Positions 47,745-57,637 are shown, counted from the stretch's first letter. The stretch is DNA of 64,000 nucleotides from Colwellia sp. 12G3 (GCF_002836775.1 NZ_PJAQ01000066.1:186001-250000); one strand, 5' to 3'. Made by a program: numbers and translations. The notes: a model not told the origin generated them from the letters alone.

Positions 47745-49001
47745 ATGGATATACAAAGACAAGCTGTGCAAAAACCACTTTGGAAAAAACACTGGTATGT
47801 TTTACCTCTTGTTATTCTACTTATGGGCACTTATTCATTAAGAAATGTTTTAGGCAATGCTTCTTACTTTATTGAAAGAAATACGGTTGTTATTGCTAAG
47901 GTTGAGCAGGGCGACTTTCGGGTGAATGTGCGCGCAACAGGCGTGTTAAAACCGCTAAATATTCGTTGGGTCTCATCTCAAGTCTCTGGTAGAGCAGAAC
48001 AGGTTTTTGTTAAAGCTGGCGCGAAAGTCAATAAAGGTGATGTGCTAGTACAATTATCTAACCCTGAATTACATCGTAATTTAGAAAAAGCACGTTGGGA
48101 GCTAGAAGCAAAAAAAGCAGAAAGTCATGTTGCCTTTGTGATGCTAGAGTCTCAGATGGTTGATTTAGAAAATTCAGTATTGTCTGCAGATTATAGCTAT
48201 CAATCTGCGAAACTAAAATTAGATGCCGAAACCGCATTATTAGCCCAAGGTAACGCAACAGTTTCAGCACTTGAATATCAACGCAGTCAATTAACTGTTA
48301 AGCAGCAAATGCAATATTGGCACGCTCAACAACAGAAAGCTGAAAAAATGAAAGCAAATATGGCAGCAACAAAAATTGCACAGCAAGCCCGTATTGGCTT
48401 AGTTGAAAATAATTATCAACGCGTTAAAGAGCAAGTTGCAGCATTGCAAGTGAAGGCATCAACCTCTGGTGTGGTTCAACAGGTATCACTAGAACTCGGT
48501 GAACGTGCTCAAGTAGGGGATAGTGTTGCTTTAGTGGCAGATCAAAATACCTTGTTTGCAGAATTACAGGTTCAAGAGGTGAGAGTAAGGGATATTGCCC
48601 TAGGCCAATTAGTGACCATTGATACGCGCACCAGCGAAATTGTTGGTGAAGTGATACGCATCGATCCTGCGGTAAAAGCAGGCATGGTGTTAGTTGATGT
48701 CAAATTAACCAGTGATTTACCAACGGAAGCCCGCCCTGAATTAACGGTTGATGGCTTAATTACTATTAGCCATATTGAAAATGCTTTGTATGTAAAACGT
48801 CCAGTATATGCACCAAGACATACAAAAACAGGTTTGTATAAATTAAGCGTAGATCAGCAATTTGCCAGTAAACACTTGGTTGCTTTAGGACAGAGTTCGG
48901 TGAATAAAATTCAAATTATTGATGGCTTGCTGGTTGGTGATGAAATTATTATTTCTGATACCTCAAGCTGGCAAGAGCATCAAGAAATAAAGATTAATTA
49001 A
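47745..49001 (+). CDS. HlyD-type periplasmic adaptor of an ABC exporter
   Basis: A 418-residue membrane-fusion protein anchored by one N-terminal helix (about 17-34). The lipoyl half-motifs are RWVSSQVSGRAEQVFVKAGAKVNKGDVLVQL (about 65-95) and, after a long coiled-coil hairpin (about 95-235), VKASTSGVVQQVSLELGERAQVGDSVALV. A beta-barrel domain follows. It is the first gene under the sigma-54-like promoter. With the ATPase and permease downstream it should form a MacA/MacB-like tripartite pump using a TolC-type outer channel not encoded here. Confidence 0.92.
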   Translation: MDIQRQAVQKPLWKKHWYVLPLVILLMGTYSLRNVLGNASYFIERNTVVIAKVEQGDFRVNVRATGVLKPLNIRWVSSQVSGRAEQVFVKAGAKVNKGDVLVQLSNPELHRNLEKARWELEAKKAESHVAFVMLESQMVDLENSVLSADYSYQSAKLKLDAETALLAQGNATVSALEYQRSQLTVKQQMQYWHAQQQKAEKMKANMAATKIAQQARIGLVENNYQRVKEQVAALQVKASTSGVVQQVSLELGERAQVGDSVALVADQNTLFAELQVQEVRVRDIALGQLVTIDTRTSEIVGEVIRIDPAVKAGMVLVDVKLTSDLPTEARPELTVDGLITISHIENALYVKRPVYAPRHTKTGLYKLSVDQQFASKHLVALGQSSVNKIQIIDGLLVGDEIIISDTSSWQEHQEIKIN

Positions 49002-49103
49002 CCGTAGCTATTAAATAGTTACTCAATAAATCGTTACTTATACTCACATTTAATAAATTAAAGTCAGCAAAAACTTACTTGCTGATACGATATGGAAATA
49101 ATT

Positions 49104-49835
49104 ATGACTGCACTCATCACCTTAAACAATATTAGTAAAACATTCTTAACTGAAGAAATAGAGACACGCGCCTTAAACAACATTAACCTGGTGATTAATA
49201 AAGGTGAATATATTTCCTTAAGTGGTCAGTCAGGTTGCGGGAAATCAACCCTGTTATCGCTATTAGGGCTACTAGATTCGCCAAGTGCTGGTCATTATCA
49301 TTTAGGCGAAGCGGATGTATCTTCTTTAACGCGAAATCAACGAGCTAAAATACGAAGTGAACAAATAGGTTTTGTTTTTCAATCCTTTAATTTAATTTCT
49401 GATCTCACTGTTTTTGAAAATGTGATGTTACCATTGACCTATCAATCAGGTTTATCAAAAGCTGAAATAGTCGAAAAAGTTGAAAGTGTATTAGCTAAAG
49501 TGGATATGGCTCACCGAAAAAGCCACTATCCTTCACAACTTTCTGGTGGTCAACAACAGCGTGTCGCCGTTGCTAGGGCCTTAGTGAATGACCCCGCGAT
49601 AATTTTGGCCGATGAACCAACAGGTAACTTAGATTCGAAAAATGCTGAAGCGGTATTACAACTCTTTGACCAACTTCATCAAGAAGGCGCAACTATTTGC
49701 ATGGTAACCCATGATGCAGCGTCAGCGAAAAGAGCGAGTCGTTGTTTAGAAATGTTTGATGGACAATTGATCAAAGACAATATCAATCATGACCGTCAAA
49801 CAATCCTTAAACCAGTTGTATTGGCTGCGGGCTGA
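49104..49835 (+). CDS. ABC exporter ATP-binding protein, MacB/LolD type
   Basis: 243 residues from the ATG at 49104; GGAA lies 7 nt before it, while the in-frame ATG at 49092 lacks a site and adds only four residues. Walker A is GQSGCGKST (41-49), the signature LSGGQQQR about 145, and Walker B LADEPTGNLD about 165-175. This is the MacB/LolD/FtsE branch that powers mechanotransmission-type pumps. It lies between the adaptor and the permease in the same operon. Confidence 0.95.
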   Translation: MTALITLNNISKTFLTEEIETRALNNINLVINKGEYISLSGQSGCGKSTLLSLLGLLDSPSAGHYHLGEADVSSLTRNQRAKIRSEQIGFVFQSFNLISDLTVFENVMLPLTYQSGLSKAEIVEKVESVLAKVDMAHRKSHYPSQLSGGQQQRVAVARALVNDPAIILADEPTGNLDSKNAEAVLQLFDQLHQEGATICMVTHDAASAKRASRCLEMFDGQLIKDNINHDRQTILKPVVLAAG

Positions 49836-49851
49836 GCTTAGGAGAATTATC

Positions 49852-52275
49852 ATGTCGATGTTAATAGATATTAAATATGCTTTTCGTTTGTTATTCAAAG
49901 CGCCTAAATTCACCGCGATGACCTTAGGTGTATTAATAGGTGGATTATCGATTAGTTTGTTCACTTTTTCATTTTTGTACTCGGTAATGTATAAAACATT
50001 ACCTTTACCTGAGGGGGGGAGTGCCAAAGCCATAGCGATATATTTTGATGATAAATATCGCTATATTACTGGTTTTGAATACCAAAATGTAAAAGATAAA
50101 TTAGAACATTTTGATGAGTTTGGGATTTATAATAGTCAAGATATAAGACTGAGTGTTGGGGAATCAGGTAAAAACTATCTTGGTAGCTTAGTGCGACAGG
50201 GGTTCTTTGAATTTAGTCGAACTTCTCCCATTATTGGCCGAACGATTCAAGCAGCAGACACTAGTGAAGGAGCAAGTCCTGTAGCCTTAATTAGTTATGA
50301 ACTTTGGCAAGAAGAATTGCACGGCGATGAAGACGTTTTAGATAAAACGATGATCTTTAATGGTGTAATCACTCAAATTATTGGTGTTATGCCGCAAGGG
50401 TATTTTTTCCCAAATTCTTCAAAGATTTGGCTACCGTTAAAGGATAAATTATTAACGATGACGCCAGAGGTTAGTGGAAGATATTATTCTTATGCTCGCT
50501 TGAAAGAAGGCTCTACTGTTGAACAAGCAGGATTAGAGCTAGGGCAAGCGGTTAATCAAATTTATCAGCAACATGTTAAGTTGTATAATCTTCCTAAATT
50601 AGTAAAAACCGCTAGAGTGCTAACTTTTCAGATGGCACAAACAGGTGACGAAGGAAACATTGCTTTTACCTTTTTAAATGCAGTTTCTTGGCTTATCTTA
50701 TTATTAGCCTGTATTAATGTTGGTAATTTGTTATTAGCGCGTACTATTGAACGCCAAAAAGAAACAGCAATTCGTGCAGCACTTGGTGCAACAACATCAC
50801 GACTCGTTAGCCAATTAATGTGGGAAGGTATTATTATTTCGACTATTGGTGGTGTTTTGTCATTATTATTAGTGGGGGCTGCGTTGGATTACACTGAAAT
50901 CCTGCTGCATTCCTGGTTGCCTAATGGCGGTTCATTTTGGTGGCATTGGGGCATGGATTTACCCACGTTATTAATGGGTATTGCCTTTACAGTAGTAACC
51001 ATATTATTGTCGGCCTTTTTACCAGCATGGCGCTCAGCTGGGCAAGACATTAATACTACTTTACGCGATGGTACCCGTGGTGCTCAAAGTAAAAAAGCAG
51101 GACGAATTTCGAGAATACTGGTGACCGCACAAGTCTTTTTAGTGGCGACCTTAATGCTAATTGGCTCTGTTTCTGGCTATATATCATATAAATTTATCAA
51201 CCTAGAAATGGGCGATAATTACACTGATGTGATGACAGCAAGGATGTCTATTCCTGAAAATAAATACCCTGAGCTAGCTCAGCAATTAGCATTATTCACC
51301 TCGTTAAAAGAAAGAATTAAACAGCATCCTCAGATTGTGAATGTTGTGGCAAACAATTGGCTAGGTCAATCAACCGTAACTTTGGATGGAAGAGATTATG
51401 CTTCAGAAGAGAGTAAACCTAAAATTGATACCATTTCGGTTATCGGTGATATGGAAACTGTAGGTGTTAATTTGGTTGCGGGTAGGGGATTTAGCCACCT
51501 TGATAAGTTAGGTCAACGTAAAACGGCATTGATAAGCCAATCAATGGCTAAGCGATATTGGCCAGGAGAGTCCCCCTTAGAGAAAAGTTTTCAGATAGAC
51601 GTTGATGATAAAAGCGAAAAAGTTTTTGTGGTGGGTGTTGTTACTGACCGTATGAATCCATCAACACTTTTTAGTCGCTTAGACAGTGCAGATGAAATTT
51701 ATCTATCAGGATTACAATTTATCAGTAGTTTTCAAATTGTTTATTACCGTATTGTGCCAAATACACCTAACGCGGAAGAAATTTTCTATCAAGCAATGTT
51801 TGATACTGACCGCTCTATTGAAATGACTTATTCAGTGCAGTTAGCCAGTAAAAATAGAAATATGATGCGAGATTCAATGCGCTTAATGTCAAACGTAACC
51901 TTTGGTACAGGCTTTTTTGCTTTATTATTAGCCATGGTTGGTATTTACGGTTTAACCGCAAACTCTGTAGCTCAGCGAACTCATGAAATAGGTATTAGGC
52001 GTGCTGTTGGTGCTAGTGATAGACACATTACTATGATGTTTTTAAAGCAGGGTGCTCGACAGTTAGTTATTGGCCTGGGATTAGCGGTCGCACTATTTGC
52101 GTTACTCGCTTTTGGCTTTCATCAATTTACTGAAGAACTGTTTCCCGTGTTTTTCTACTTTGGTATTGCTCTAACTGTTGTTGTTGGACTATCTGCGACG
52201 GTTATGCTTGCTATGTATACACCAACCAAACGTGCCGTTAAAATGGAACCGAGTATAGCACTACGTTACGAGTAA
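49852..52275 (+). CDS. MacB-type ABC permease with tandem FtsX domains
   Basis: 807 residues from the ATG at 49852, which follows AGGAG by 8 nt; an in-frame ATG at 49789 lies inside the ATPase gene and adds no membrane sequence. There are two copies of the periplasmic core plus FtsX layout. Helices lie about 20-42, 280-305, 330-355, 385-410, 430-450, then a second periplasmic part (about 455-690) and three last helices (about 695-795). The motif ERQKETAIRAALGA (about 303-316) and its repeat HEIGIRRAVGAS mark the FtsX coupling helices. Eight or more helices make this the large permease class, possibly working as one chain in place of a MacB dimer. Confidence 0.9.
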   Translation: MSMLIDIKYAFRLLFKAPKFTAMTLGVLIGGLSISLFTFSFLYSVMYKTLPLPEGGSAKAIAIYFDDKYRYITGFEYQNVKDKLEHFDEFGIYNSQDIRLSVGESGKNYLGSLVRQGFFEFSRTSPIIGRTIQAADTSEGASPVALISYELWQEELHGDEDVLDKTMIFNGVITQIIGVMPQGYFFPNSSKIWLPLKDKLLTMTPEVSGRYYSYARLKEGSTVEQAGLELGQAVNQIYQQHVKLYNLPKLVKTARVLTFQMAQTGDEGNIAFTFLNAVSWLILLLACINVGNLLLARTIERQKETAIRAALGATTSRLVSQLMWEGIIISTIGGVLSLLLVGAALDYTEILLHSWLPNGGSFWWHWGMDLPTLLMGIAFTVVTILLSAFLPAWRSAGQDINTTLRDGTRGAQSKKAGRISRILVTAQVFLVATLMLIGSVSGYISYKFINLEMGDNYTDVMTARMSIPENKYPELAQQLALFTSLKERIKQHPQIVNVVANNWLGQSTVTLDGRDYASEESKPKIDTISVIGDMETVGVNLVAGRGFSHLDKLGQRKTALISQSMAKRYWPGESPLEKSFQIDVDDKSEKVFVVGVVTDRMNPSTLFSRLDSADEIYLSGLQFISSFQIVYYRIVPNTPNAEEIFYQAMFDTDRSIEMTYSVQLASKNRNMMRDSMRLMSNVTFGTGFFALLLAMVGIYGLTANSVAQRTHEIGIRRAVGASDRHITMMFLKQGARQLVIGLGLAVALFALLAFGFHQFTEELFPVFFYFGIALTVVVGLSATVMLAMYTPTKRAVKMEPSIALRYE

Positions 52276-52285
52276 ATTTTCAACT

Positions 52286-52327
52286 AAGCTAACCGATAAC
52301 ATTAATATCGTATCGGTTAGCTTTTTA
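52286..52327 (+). terminator. Terminator of the ABC exporter operon
   Basis: AAGCTAACCGATA and TATCGGTTAGCTT form a 13-bp perfect stem with a 12-nt loop and a T-run. The regulator genes downstream therefore need their own promoter. Confidence 0.85.
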
Positions 52328-52444
52328 GATCTTATCTTTTTAAGATAATAAACCTTCTAACTATCTAATTCTTGTTCCTTTCTTTACTATTATCTAAAGT
52401 GAAGAGCTAACCTCGACAACTTAACTACTTATGAATAGGCGCTT

Positions 52445-53845
52445 GTGAATAAAAAAATACTTATCGCCGATGATGATATGAATATCATTGCCAGTTTAAA
52501 ATTTGTTTTAGCCGACGAAGGCTTTGATATTTTAGCTGTCACTACGCCACAAGCAGCTTTAGATAATTTAAAAACTCAAAGTGTTGATTTAATTCTACTT
52601 GATATGAATTTTCAGCAAGATACGACATCAGGCGCTGAAGGCGTTCAATTAGTTGAAGCAATCACTGCACTTGAGCTTAATATTCCTATTATTGTGATGA
52701 CGGGTTGGGCGACCATTGATATAGCGGTTGAAGCTATGCAAGCGGGCGCTAAAGACTTTATTCAAAAGCCTTGGAAAAATGAACGCATGCTCAGCGCAAT
52801 TGATAATCAATTAGCGTTAGCAAAATTAGATAAAAAAGCGCAACGACTCAGTCAGCAAAATCAGCTGCTCACCTCACAAGCCCACCCAGGAAGTCGAGCA
52901 GGCATCATTGCCCAATCACAATCTATGCAAGCACTCTTATCAACCCTTGATGACTTAGCAAAAAGTGATATGAGCATTTTATTAACCGGTGATAATGGTA
53001 CTGGTAAAAGCATGCTTGCGGCGTATGTACATAGTGTTTCTGCCCGAAAAAAACATTCATTTGTACCCGTTAATATGGGCGCAATACCTGAATCACTGTT
53101 TGAAAGTGAAATGTTCGGCCATGTAAAAGGAGCGTTTACTGATGCCAAAGAAAGCCGTATTGGCCGCTTTGAAATGGCTGAGCAAGGCACCTTATTTTTA
53201 GATGAACTTGCCAATATCCCTTTTGCTCAACAAGCTAAATTGTTGCATGTGCTCGAGGCGCAACAATTTGAGGCGGTGGGTAGTAGTAAATCATTGCATG
53301 CTGATGTCCGTATTATTTCGGCAACTAACAGTGACTTATTGGCTGATATTAAAAATAATAGTTTTAGGCAAGATCTGTATTACCGGTTAAATACTATTGA
53401 ATTAAGAGTACCATCATTAAGTGAACGCGTTGAAGATATCCCCGCGCTCGCTGCGCATTTTTTACTATCTTTTAGTACTAAGTATCATCGGGCTTGTCCT
53501 ACACTCTCTGAGCAAGCCATTACAGCAATGCAGGAATATAACTGGCCGGGCAATATTCGTGAACTTAGCCATATGATGGAGCGGGTACTTTTTACCTGTA
53601 AAAAAGACAGTATTGATACTGCTGAGTTGATGTTAACTGGCGCTAATGATGATGTCGGTAACAATAACAATAACAATAATGCTGAATCTTTGGAAGATCC
53701 TACCTTAAGCTTGGATGAAATAGAAAAAAAAGCGCTGATAAAACGGCTAAAGTTTCATCATGGAAATGCCACCGAAACCGCTAAGTCTTTAGGTTTAAGC
53801 CGAAGTGGTTATTATCGACGTTTGAGTAAATATGAACTGGATTAA
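52445..53845 (+). CDS. NtrC-family sigma-54 response regulator
   Basis: A 466-residue regulator that starts at GTG. The receiver domain has Asp53 (LLDMNF), the AAA+ domain has Walker A GDNGTGKS about 180 and the sigma-54 contact loop reads GAFTDA where GAFTGA is the textbook form; this variant is frequent in one subfamily. The C-terminal Fis helix-turn-helix is NATETAKSLGLSRSGYYRRL (about 442-461). A poly-Asn linker (about 408-414) precedes it. It overlaps the kinase gene by 14 nt. The exporter upstream has a sigma-54-like promoter and a dyad site, so it is the likely target. Confidence 0.95.
   Translation: MNKKILIADDDMNIIASLKFVLADEGFDILAVTTPQAALDNLKTQSVDLILLDMNFQQDTTSGAEGVQLVEAITALELNIPIIVMTGWATIDIAVEAMQAGAKDFIQKPWKNERMLSAIDNQLALAKLDKKAQRLSQQNQLLTSQAHPGSRAGIIAQSQSMQALLSTLDDLAKSDMSILLTGDNGTGKSMLAAYVHSVSARKKHSFVPVNMGAIPESLFESEMFGHVKGAFTDAKESRIGRFEMAEQGTLFLDELANIPFAQQAKLLHVLEAQQFEAVGSSKSLHADVRIISATNSDLLADIKNNSFRQDLYYRLNTIELRVPSLSERVEDIPALAAHFLLSFSTKYHRACPTLSEQAITAMQEYNWPGNIRELSHMMERVLFTCKKDSIDTAELMLTGANDDVGNNNNNNNAESLEDPTLSLDEIEKKALIKRLKFHHGNATETAKSLGLSRSGYYRRLSKYELD
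53660..53680 (+). repeat. AACAAT microsatellite in the regulator linker
   Basis: About three and a half AACAAT units encode the seven-residue poly-Asn run between the AAA+ and DNA-binding domains. The reading frame is kept at any multiple of three. Confidence 0.75.
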
Positions 53846-55220
53846 AGCACGTTGGCAATTATTCTTGGGTAAGTCAAAAACTCAACGCAGCCATAACCAA
53901 CACCAATTATTACTGTTGGTGTGTATACCGTGTTTTGTCATCACAGCCATCGCGCTTTTCTTAACACCTATGTCAGGCTATTTAATTGCCTTTATTCTTA
54001 TTGTTTTATTTCTGCTGTGCAGTTTTGTCATGGTGGCGAGTAGACAAAATTCACAGTATCAAATCCGCACGTTATCTAACTTAATCGAATCGATGATTGA
54101 TGGTGACTACACGCTAAGAGGGCGATTACAAACCAATCAAGCGTTTCAAGAACTACTCAATTCAGTTAATATTTTAGCGGACACTTTATCGAAACATAAA
54201 ATTGAAGCCAAAGAATCACGTTTGTTATTAGAACGTATCATGGAACAAATGGATGCCATGGTCTTAGCAACCGACGAACAAGGCTTTGTCGTTATGGCGA
54301 ATGCTTCGGCACATAAACTTGTCTTGGGAGAGGTCGACAATAGAAGCAATGTCGGCAAAGTTCAATTATCGACTTTACCTATTGGTGCTGAAATTATTAG
54401 CGCCAATGCGGGCATTATTGATTTTAAAGAAGGGCCAATTACCGGTGAACATTTTTTATCGAAAGAATCTTTTTTAAGTGATGGTAAACAGCATCAACTT
54501 TATACCCTGACGAATGCCGAACGTTTATTGATGGAGAAAGAGCGTAAAGCTTGGCAGAGCCTGCTTAGGGTATTAAGTCATGAAATGAATAATTCATTAA
54601 CCCCTATTGTTGCCATTAGTCAATCAATGCAAAAAAAATTACAAAGGGCCGATAGCGAAATAGTTAAAGCGCCGTTACTTGAGGGTATAAACATTATTAA
54701 TGAACGGGCTGATTCGTTAAGCCAGTTTATTGCCAGTTATAGTCAACTATCTCAGTTACCCCAACCCAATAAAACATCCTTTAAATTGGCGGTAATGGTT
54801 GAAAAATTGGCAACACTTTATCCTTTGTGCCAAGTATATTGTCACCTAGATCCCGAATTATTAATTGAAGCGGATAAAAGTCAGCTTGAACAAGTGCTGA
54901 TAAATTTATTTAAAAATGCGGTTGAAGCCATGAGTAATGCCGATGAAAAAATCATTGAGATTAACAGTTCGCAAGAAGGCCATTGGCAACACATTAGTAT
55001 TCGAGATTTGGGTACGGGCATCGCTAATTTAGCTAATGTCTTTGTGCCATTTTACACAACAAAACCTCAAGGCAGTGGTATTGGTTTAGCACTATGCCGA
55101 CAAATTTTATTTAATCATAACGGCTCGATTACAATAGATAATTACCAAGATACTCATCAGGGTACCCATCAGGTTAAGCAAGGTGTTGAGGTGGTTTTAT
55201 CTCTACCTTATGTTGCGTAA
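53832..55220 (+). CDS. Sensor histidine kinase paired with the NtrC-type regulator
   Basis: A 462-residue kinase with two helices (about 24-46 and 48-70) and almost no periplasmic loop, so the stimulus is probably membrane or cytoplasmic. A HAMP-like segment, a PAS domain (about 130-225), His250 in VLSHEMNNSLTPI, and an ATPase domain (NLFKNAVEAM, DLGTGI, GSGIGLALCRQI) follow. The HisKA sequence with NN after HEM is of the NtrY/PgtB-like class. It overlaps the regulator gene by 14 nt, so the two are made together. Confidence 0.93.
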   Translation: MNWIKARWQLFLGKSKTQRSHNQHQLLLLVCIPCFVITAIALFLTPMSGYLIAFILIVLFLLCSFVMVASRQNSQYQIRTLSNLIESMIDGDYTLRGRLQTNQAFQELLNSVNILADTLSKHKIEAKESRLLLERIMEQMDAMVLATDEQGFVVMANASAHKLVLGEVDNRSNVGKVQLSTLPIGAEIISANAGIIDFKEGPITGEHFLSKESFLSDGKQHQLYTLTNAERLLMEKERKAWQSLLRVLSHEMNNSLTPIVAISQSMQKKLQRADSEIVKAPLLEGINIINERADSLSQFIASYSQLSQLPQPNKTSFKLAVMVEKLATLYPLCQVYCHLDPELLIEADKSQLEQVLINLFKNAVEAMSNADEKIIEINSSQEGHWQHISIRDLGTGIANLANVFVPFYTTKPQGSGIGLALCRQILFNHNGSITIDNYQDTHQGTHQVKQGVEVVLSLPYVA

Positions 55221-55527
55221 TAGTATCGCTCTACAGATGATTTTTTAATTTTATTACCACCACTTGAACATAAAATTCCAGCACTAAGCTGGTTTTTTAC
55301 CTCTGATATTATTTCCTTTTATTATCGTTTTTTTGCATTTTGTTACCCTGTTCTTCAACAATATCCCGTCTACATTATCAATCATTATTTAACGATATAA
55401 CACAAAGAGCTTAATATATTGTATACATTATCCTTTTCGTGGTGTATAAAATGAACAGGCAAGGATATGCAAACAGCTAAAAATAAACTCTACATGGATG
55501 TGATAATAAAAATAAACCGGAGATAAC
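55221..55527. other. Intergenic region before the collagenase-like gene
   Basis: 307 nt, AT-rich. No clear terminator for the two-component operon and no repeat. A CCGGAGATAAC ribosome-binding region precedes the ATG at 55528. A sequence TTATTATCGTTTTTTTGC at 55319-55336 is only weakly like the half-sites upstream of the subtilase genes, and I do not claim it. Confidence 0.4.
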
Positions 55528-56727
55528 ATGACGAGTAAAATACAAAAGTTCTTGCCATCATTATTGGCTACTTCACTAATATTAATCGCTAATTCGGCAA
55601 CCGCTGGAAAGCCCACTGAAGAAAGTTTGTTACCACTAACACATACCTGCAGCAGTACATTAAAATTTCGAGCTCAAGATATGACCACAGATCAATTTAG
55701 TGATTCTTGTGCTCAGGTTGGCGTTGAAGAAGGATATTTTCATTCAAGATTAGAGACTAATGAACTAGCGGTTTCTAATGACTTAAATGAAGATTTACTG
55801 ATGGTGATCTTTGATGATTATACCCAATACAATCGTTATGCGGGTCGACTTTACGGTATAAATACCAATAATGGTGGTATGTACATCGAAGGCGATGCAA
55901 CTGATGCTAATAATCAGGCTGCTTTTTATGCTCACGAAGCCGATTGGTTACGCCCTGAATTTCATATCTGGAATTTAAAGCATGAATATGTGCATTATTT
56001 AGATGGTCGTTTTAATTTAAAAGGCAACTTTTCTGATTACCCAACGACAACTGTTTGGTGGTCTGAAGGCTTAGGCGAATATATATCATTAGAAAATTCA
56101 AACGATGAAGCTATCGCATTGGTTAATACTAATGGTGGCAACCGCAGCTTAGATGAGGTCTTTAATACCAGTTACAGTAATACCTCGGACGAAATATACC
56201 GTTGGGGGTATTTAGGCGTACGTTTCATGTTCGAAAATTACATGAATGATGTTCGTACTATTAGAGCATCAACAAGAAGTGGTGACTGGACTAATTATCA
56301 AGCTACCTTAAATGCAGCAGGTGCAACATATGAGCAAGAATGGCAAAACTGGCTAGTAGATTTAGCGGGCGGCACTACAACTGAGCCACCTATTGATCCA
56401 CCAACTGAACCACCTACAGAGCCAACATCTGAGGTATTATTAGCGCAATCTATTAATGGCGATAGAAGAAGTTGGAGCTACTTTGAAGTGTCGCCACAAT
56501 CGGCTGGCTCTTTAGTTGTGAGCATTTCTGGCGGTACTGGTGATGCGGATTTATTTGTTAAAGTGGGCAGTAATCCAAGTACAAGTTCATACGATTGTCG
56601 TCCATATCAATCAGGTAATGATGAAACTTGCCAACTTGATGTAACCGGATCTGACACCATTTATATCGGTGTATATGGCTATAGAGCTTATGCAAATATT
56701 AATTTGAGCGCGACTGCTTCTTATTAA
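55528..56727 (+). CDS. Minimal M9 collagenase-like metalloprotease with PPC domain
   Basis: A 399-residue secreted protein with a signal peptide (about 1-26). The zinc site is HEYVH (His152, Glu153, His156) with the third ligand Glu180 in WWSEGLGEY, and the context HYLDGRFNLKGNF matches Vibrio-type microbial collagenases. A Thr/Pro linker (about 284-300) leads to a C-terminal PPC domain (about 310-399) with GGTGDADLFVKVG and YDCRPYQSGNDE. Vibrio M9 enzymes carry a large N-terminal activator domain and are about twice as long; it is absent here. The activity may be on gelatin or small peptides rather than intact collagen. A terminator follows. Confidence 0.88.
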   Translation: MTSKIQKFLPSLLATSLILIANSATAGKPTEESLLPLTHTCSSTLKFRAQDMTTDQFSDSCAQVGVEEGYFHSRLETNELAVSNDLNEDLLMVIFDDYTQYNRYAGRLYGINTNNGGMYIEGDATDANNQAAFYAHEADWLRPEFHIWNLKHEYVHYLDGRFNLKGNFSDYPTTTVWWSEGLGEYISLENSNDEAIALVNTNGGNRSLDEVFNTSYSNTSDEIYRWGYLGVRFMFENYMNDVRTIRASTRSGDWTNYQATLNAAGATYEQEWQNWLVDLAGGTTTEPPIDPPTEPPTEPTSEVLLAQSINGDRRSWSYFEVSPQSAGSLVVSISGGTGDADLFVKVGSNPSTSSYDCRPYQSGNDETCQLDVTGSDTIYIGVYGYRAYANINLSATASY

Positions 56728-56750
56728 TTGATCGGTATTAGCATTGATTA

Positions 56751-56788
56751 ACCATTATTCATTTTGTGCTGAATAATGGTTTTTTTAA
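56751..56788 (+). terminator. Terminator of the collagenase-like gene
   Basis: An 11-bp perfect stem (ACCATTATTCA / TGAATAATGGT) with an 8-nt loop is followed by seven or more T. Confidence 0.87.
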
Positions 56789-56806
56789 TAATTACAGGAG
56801 GTTTTG

Positions 56807-57637
56807 ATGATTTATCGTCTATTACTGTTAGTTACTTTTATGATTAGCCCAACCTCGGTTAGTGCTAGTTCCCTCGAACAAATTAAAAAATATAATCAAG
56901 AATACAGTCAGCAATTAAAACAATATTTAAATGCTGAAAGTGAAGATCATACGCTGATTAGAAATGTTGAGCATCAATACTTACATGGCCAGGGTATTGT
57001 TTTTTCAATTGAAAGTAATTTCTCCCAAGTAGAAGAATATTTGTCTGAGCAAAATAAAGACACATTAAGCAATGACCTAGATGCGCTAGTGGAAAAGAAG
57101 CCCACAAGTAACAGCCATCTTGAACTGAATGAATTACGCCTGCAGGCGAAAAATTCAGCGCACTATGAGTTTTCACTAAGTAAAAAGATAAAGTCACTGA
57201 AAAACAAGAGTAAACAGGCTAGTTCAGAAGAAGAACAAAATAATATTGATAAGATATTACGCAAGGCTCAAGATGAAATGAGGCAGGTTGTTGCACAAAG
57301 AAAAGTGCTAGCTGAGTTAATGAGTAATAAGCGTATGGAAGCAGCCATGCATACTGAAAATTCAGTATCTGCGCCTGAAGTATCAAACGCTGACAATGAT
57401 GTTAGTCAGTTGCAACAAAAGCTTTTATTTAAGAGTATGAAGCTGCTATGTGTAAATGACAACTTTGTTGAAGCATTAACGAGTGGGGAGAATATTAACC
57501 TTATATTGAAAGGCAATGATGAGGCGAATCAATTAGCGCTTGTTACTGTCATTTCTCGAGCTACATTAGTGCAGTGTTATCAACAACAAATAGAGGCGAA
57601 CGAGGCTATTAAAGTCAGTACTCAATATCACTATTAG
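56807..57637 (+). CDS. Secreted helical protein of unknown function
   Basis: 276 residues from the ATG at 56807, which follows AGGAGG by a good distance. A signal peptide (1-20, cleavage near VSA-SS) precedes a charged, almost entirely helical protein with likely coiled coils about 95-175 (NELRLQAKNSAHYEFSLSKK; EEEQNNIDKILRKAQDEMRQVV). Two cysteines near the C-terminus (in KLLCVND and VQCYQQ) could form a disulphide. No family is recognised. It follows the collagenase-like gene after a terminator, so it may be regulated apart. Confidence 0.65.
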   Translation: MIYRLLLLVTFMISPTSVSASSLEQIKKYNQEYSQQLKQYLNAESEDHTLIRNVEHQYLHGQGIVFSIESNFSQVEEYLSEQNKDTLSNDLDALVEKKPTSNSHLELNELRLQAKNSAHYEFSLSKKIKSLKNKSKQASSEEEQNNIDKILRKAQDEMRQVVAQRKVLAELMSNKRMEAAMHTENSVSAPEVSNADNDVSQLQQKLLFKSMKLLCVNDNFVEALTSGENINLILKGNDEANQLALVTVISRATLVQCYQQQIEANEAIKVSTQYHY

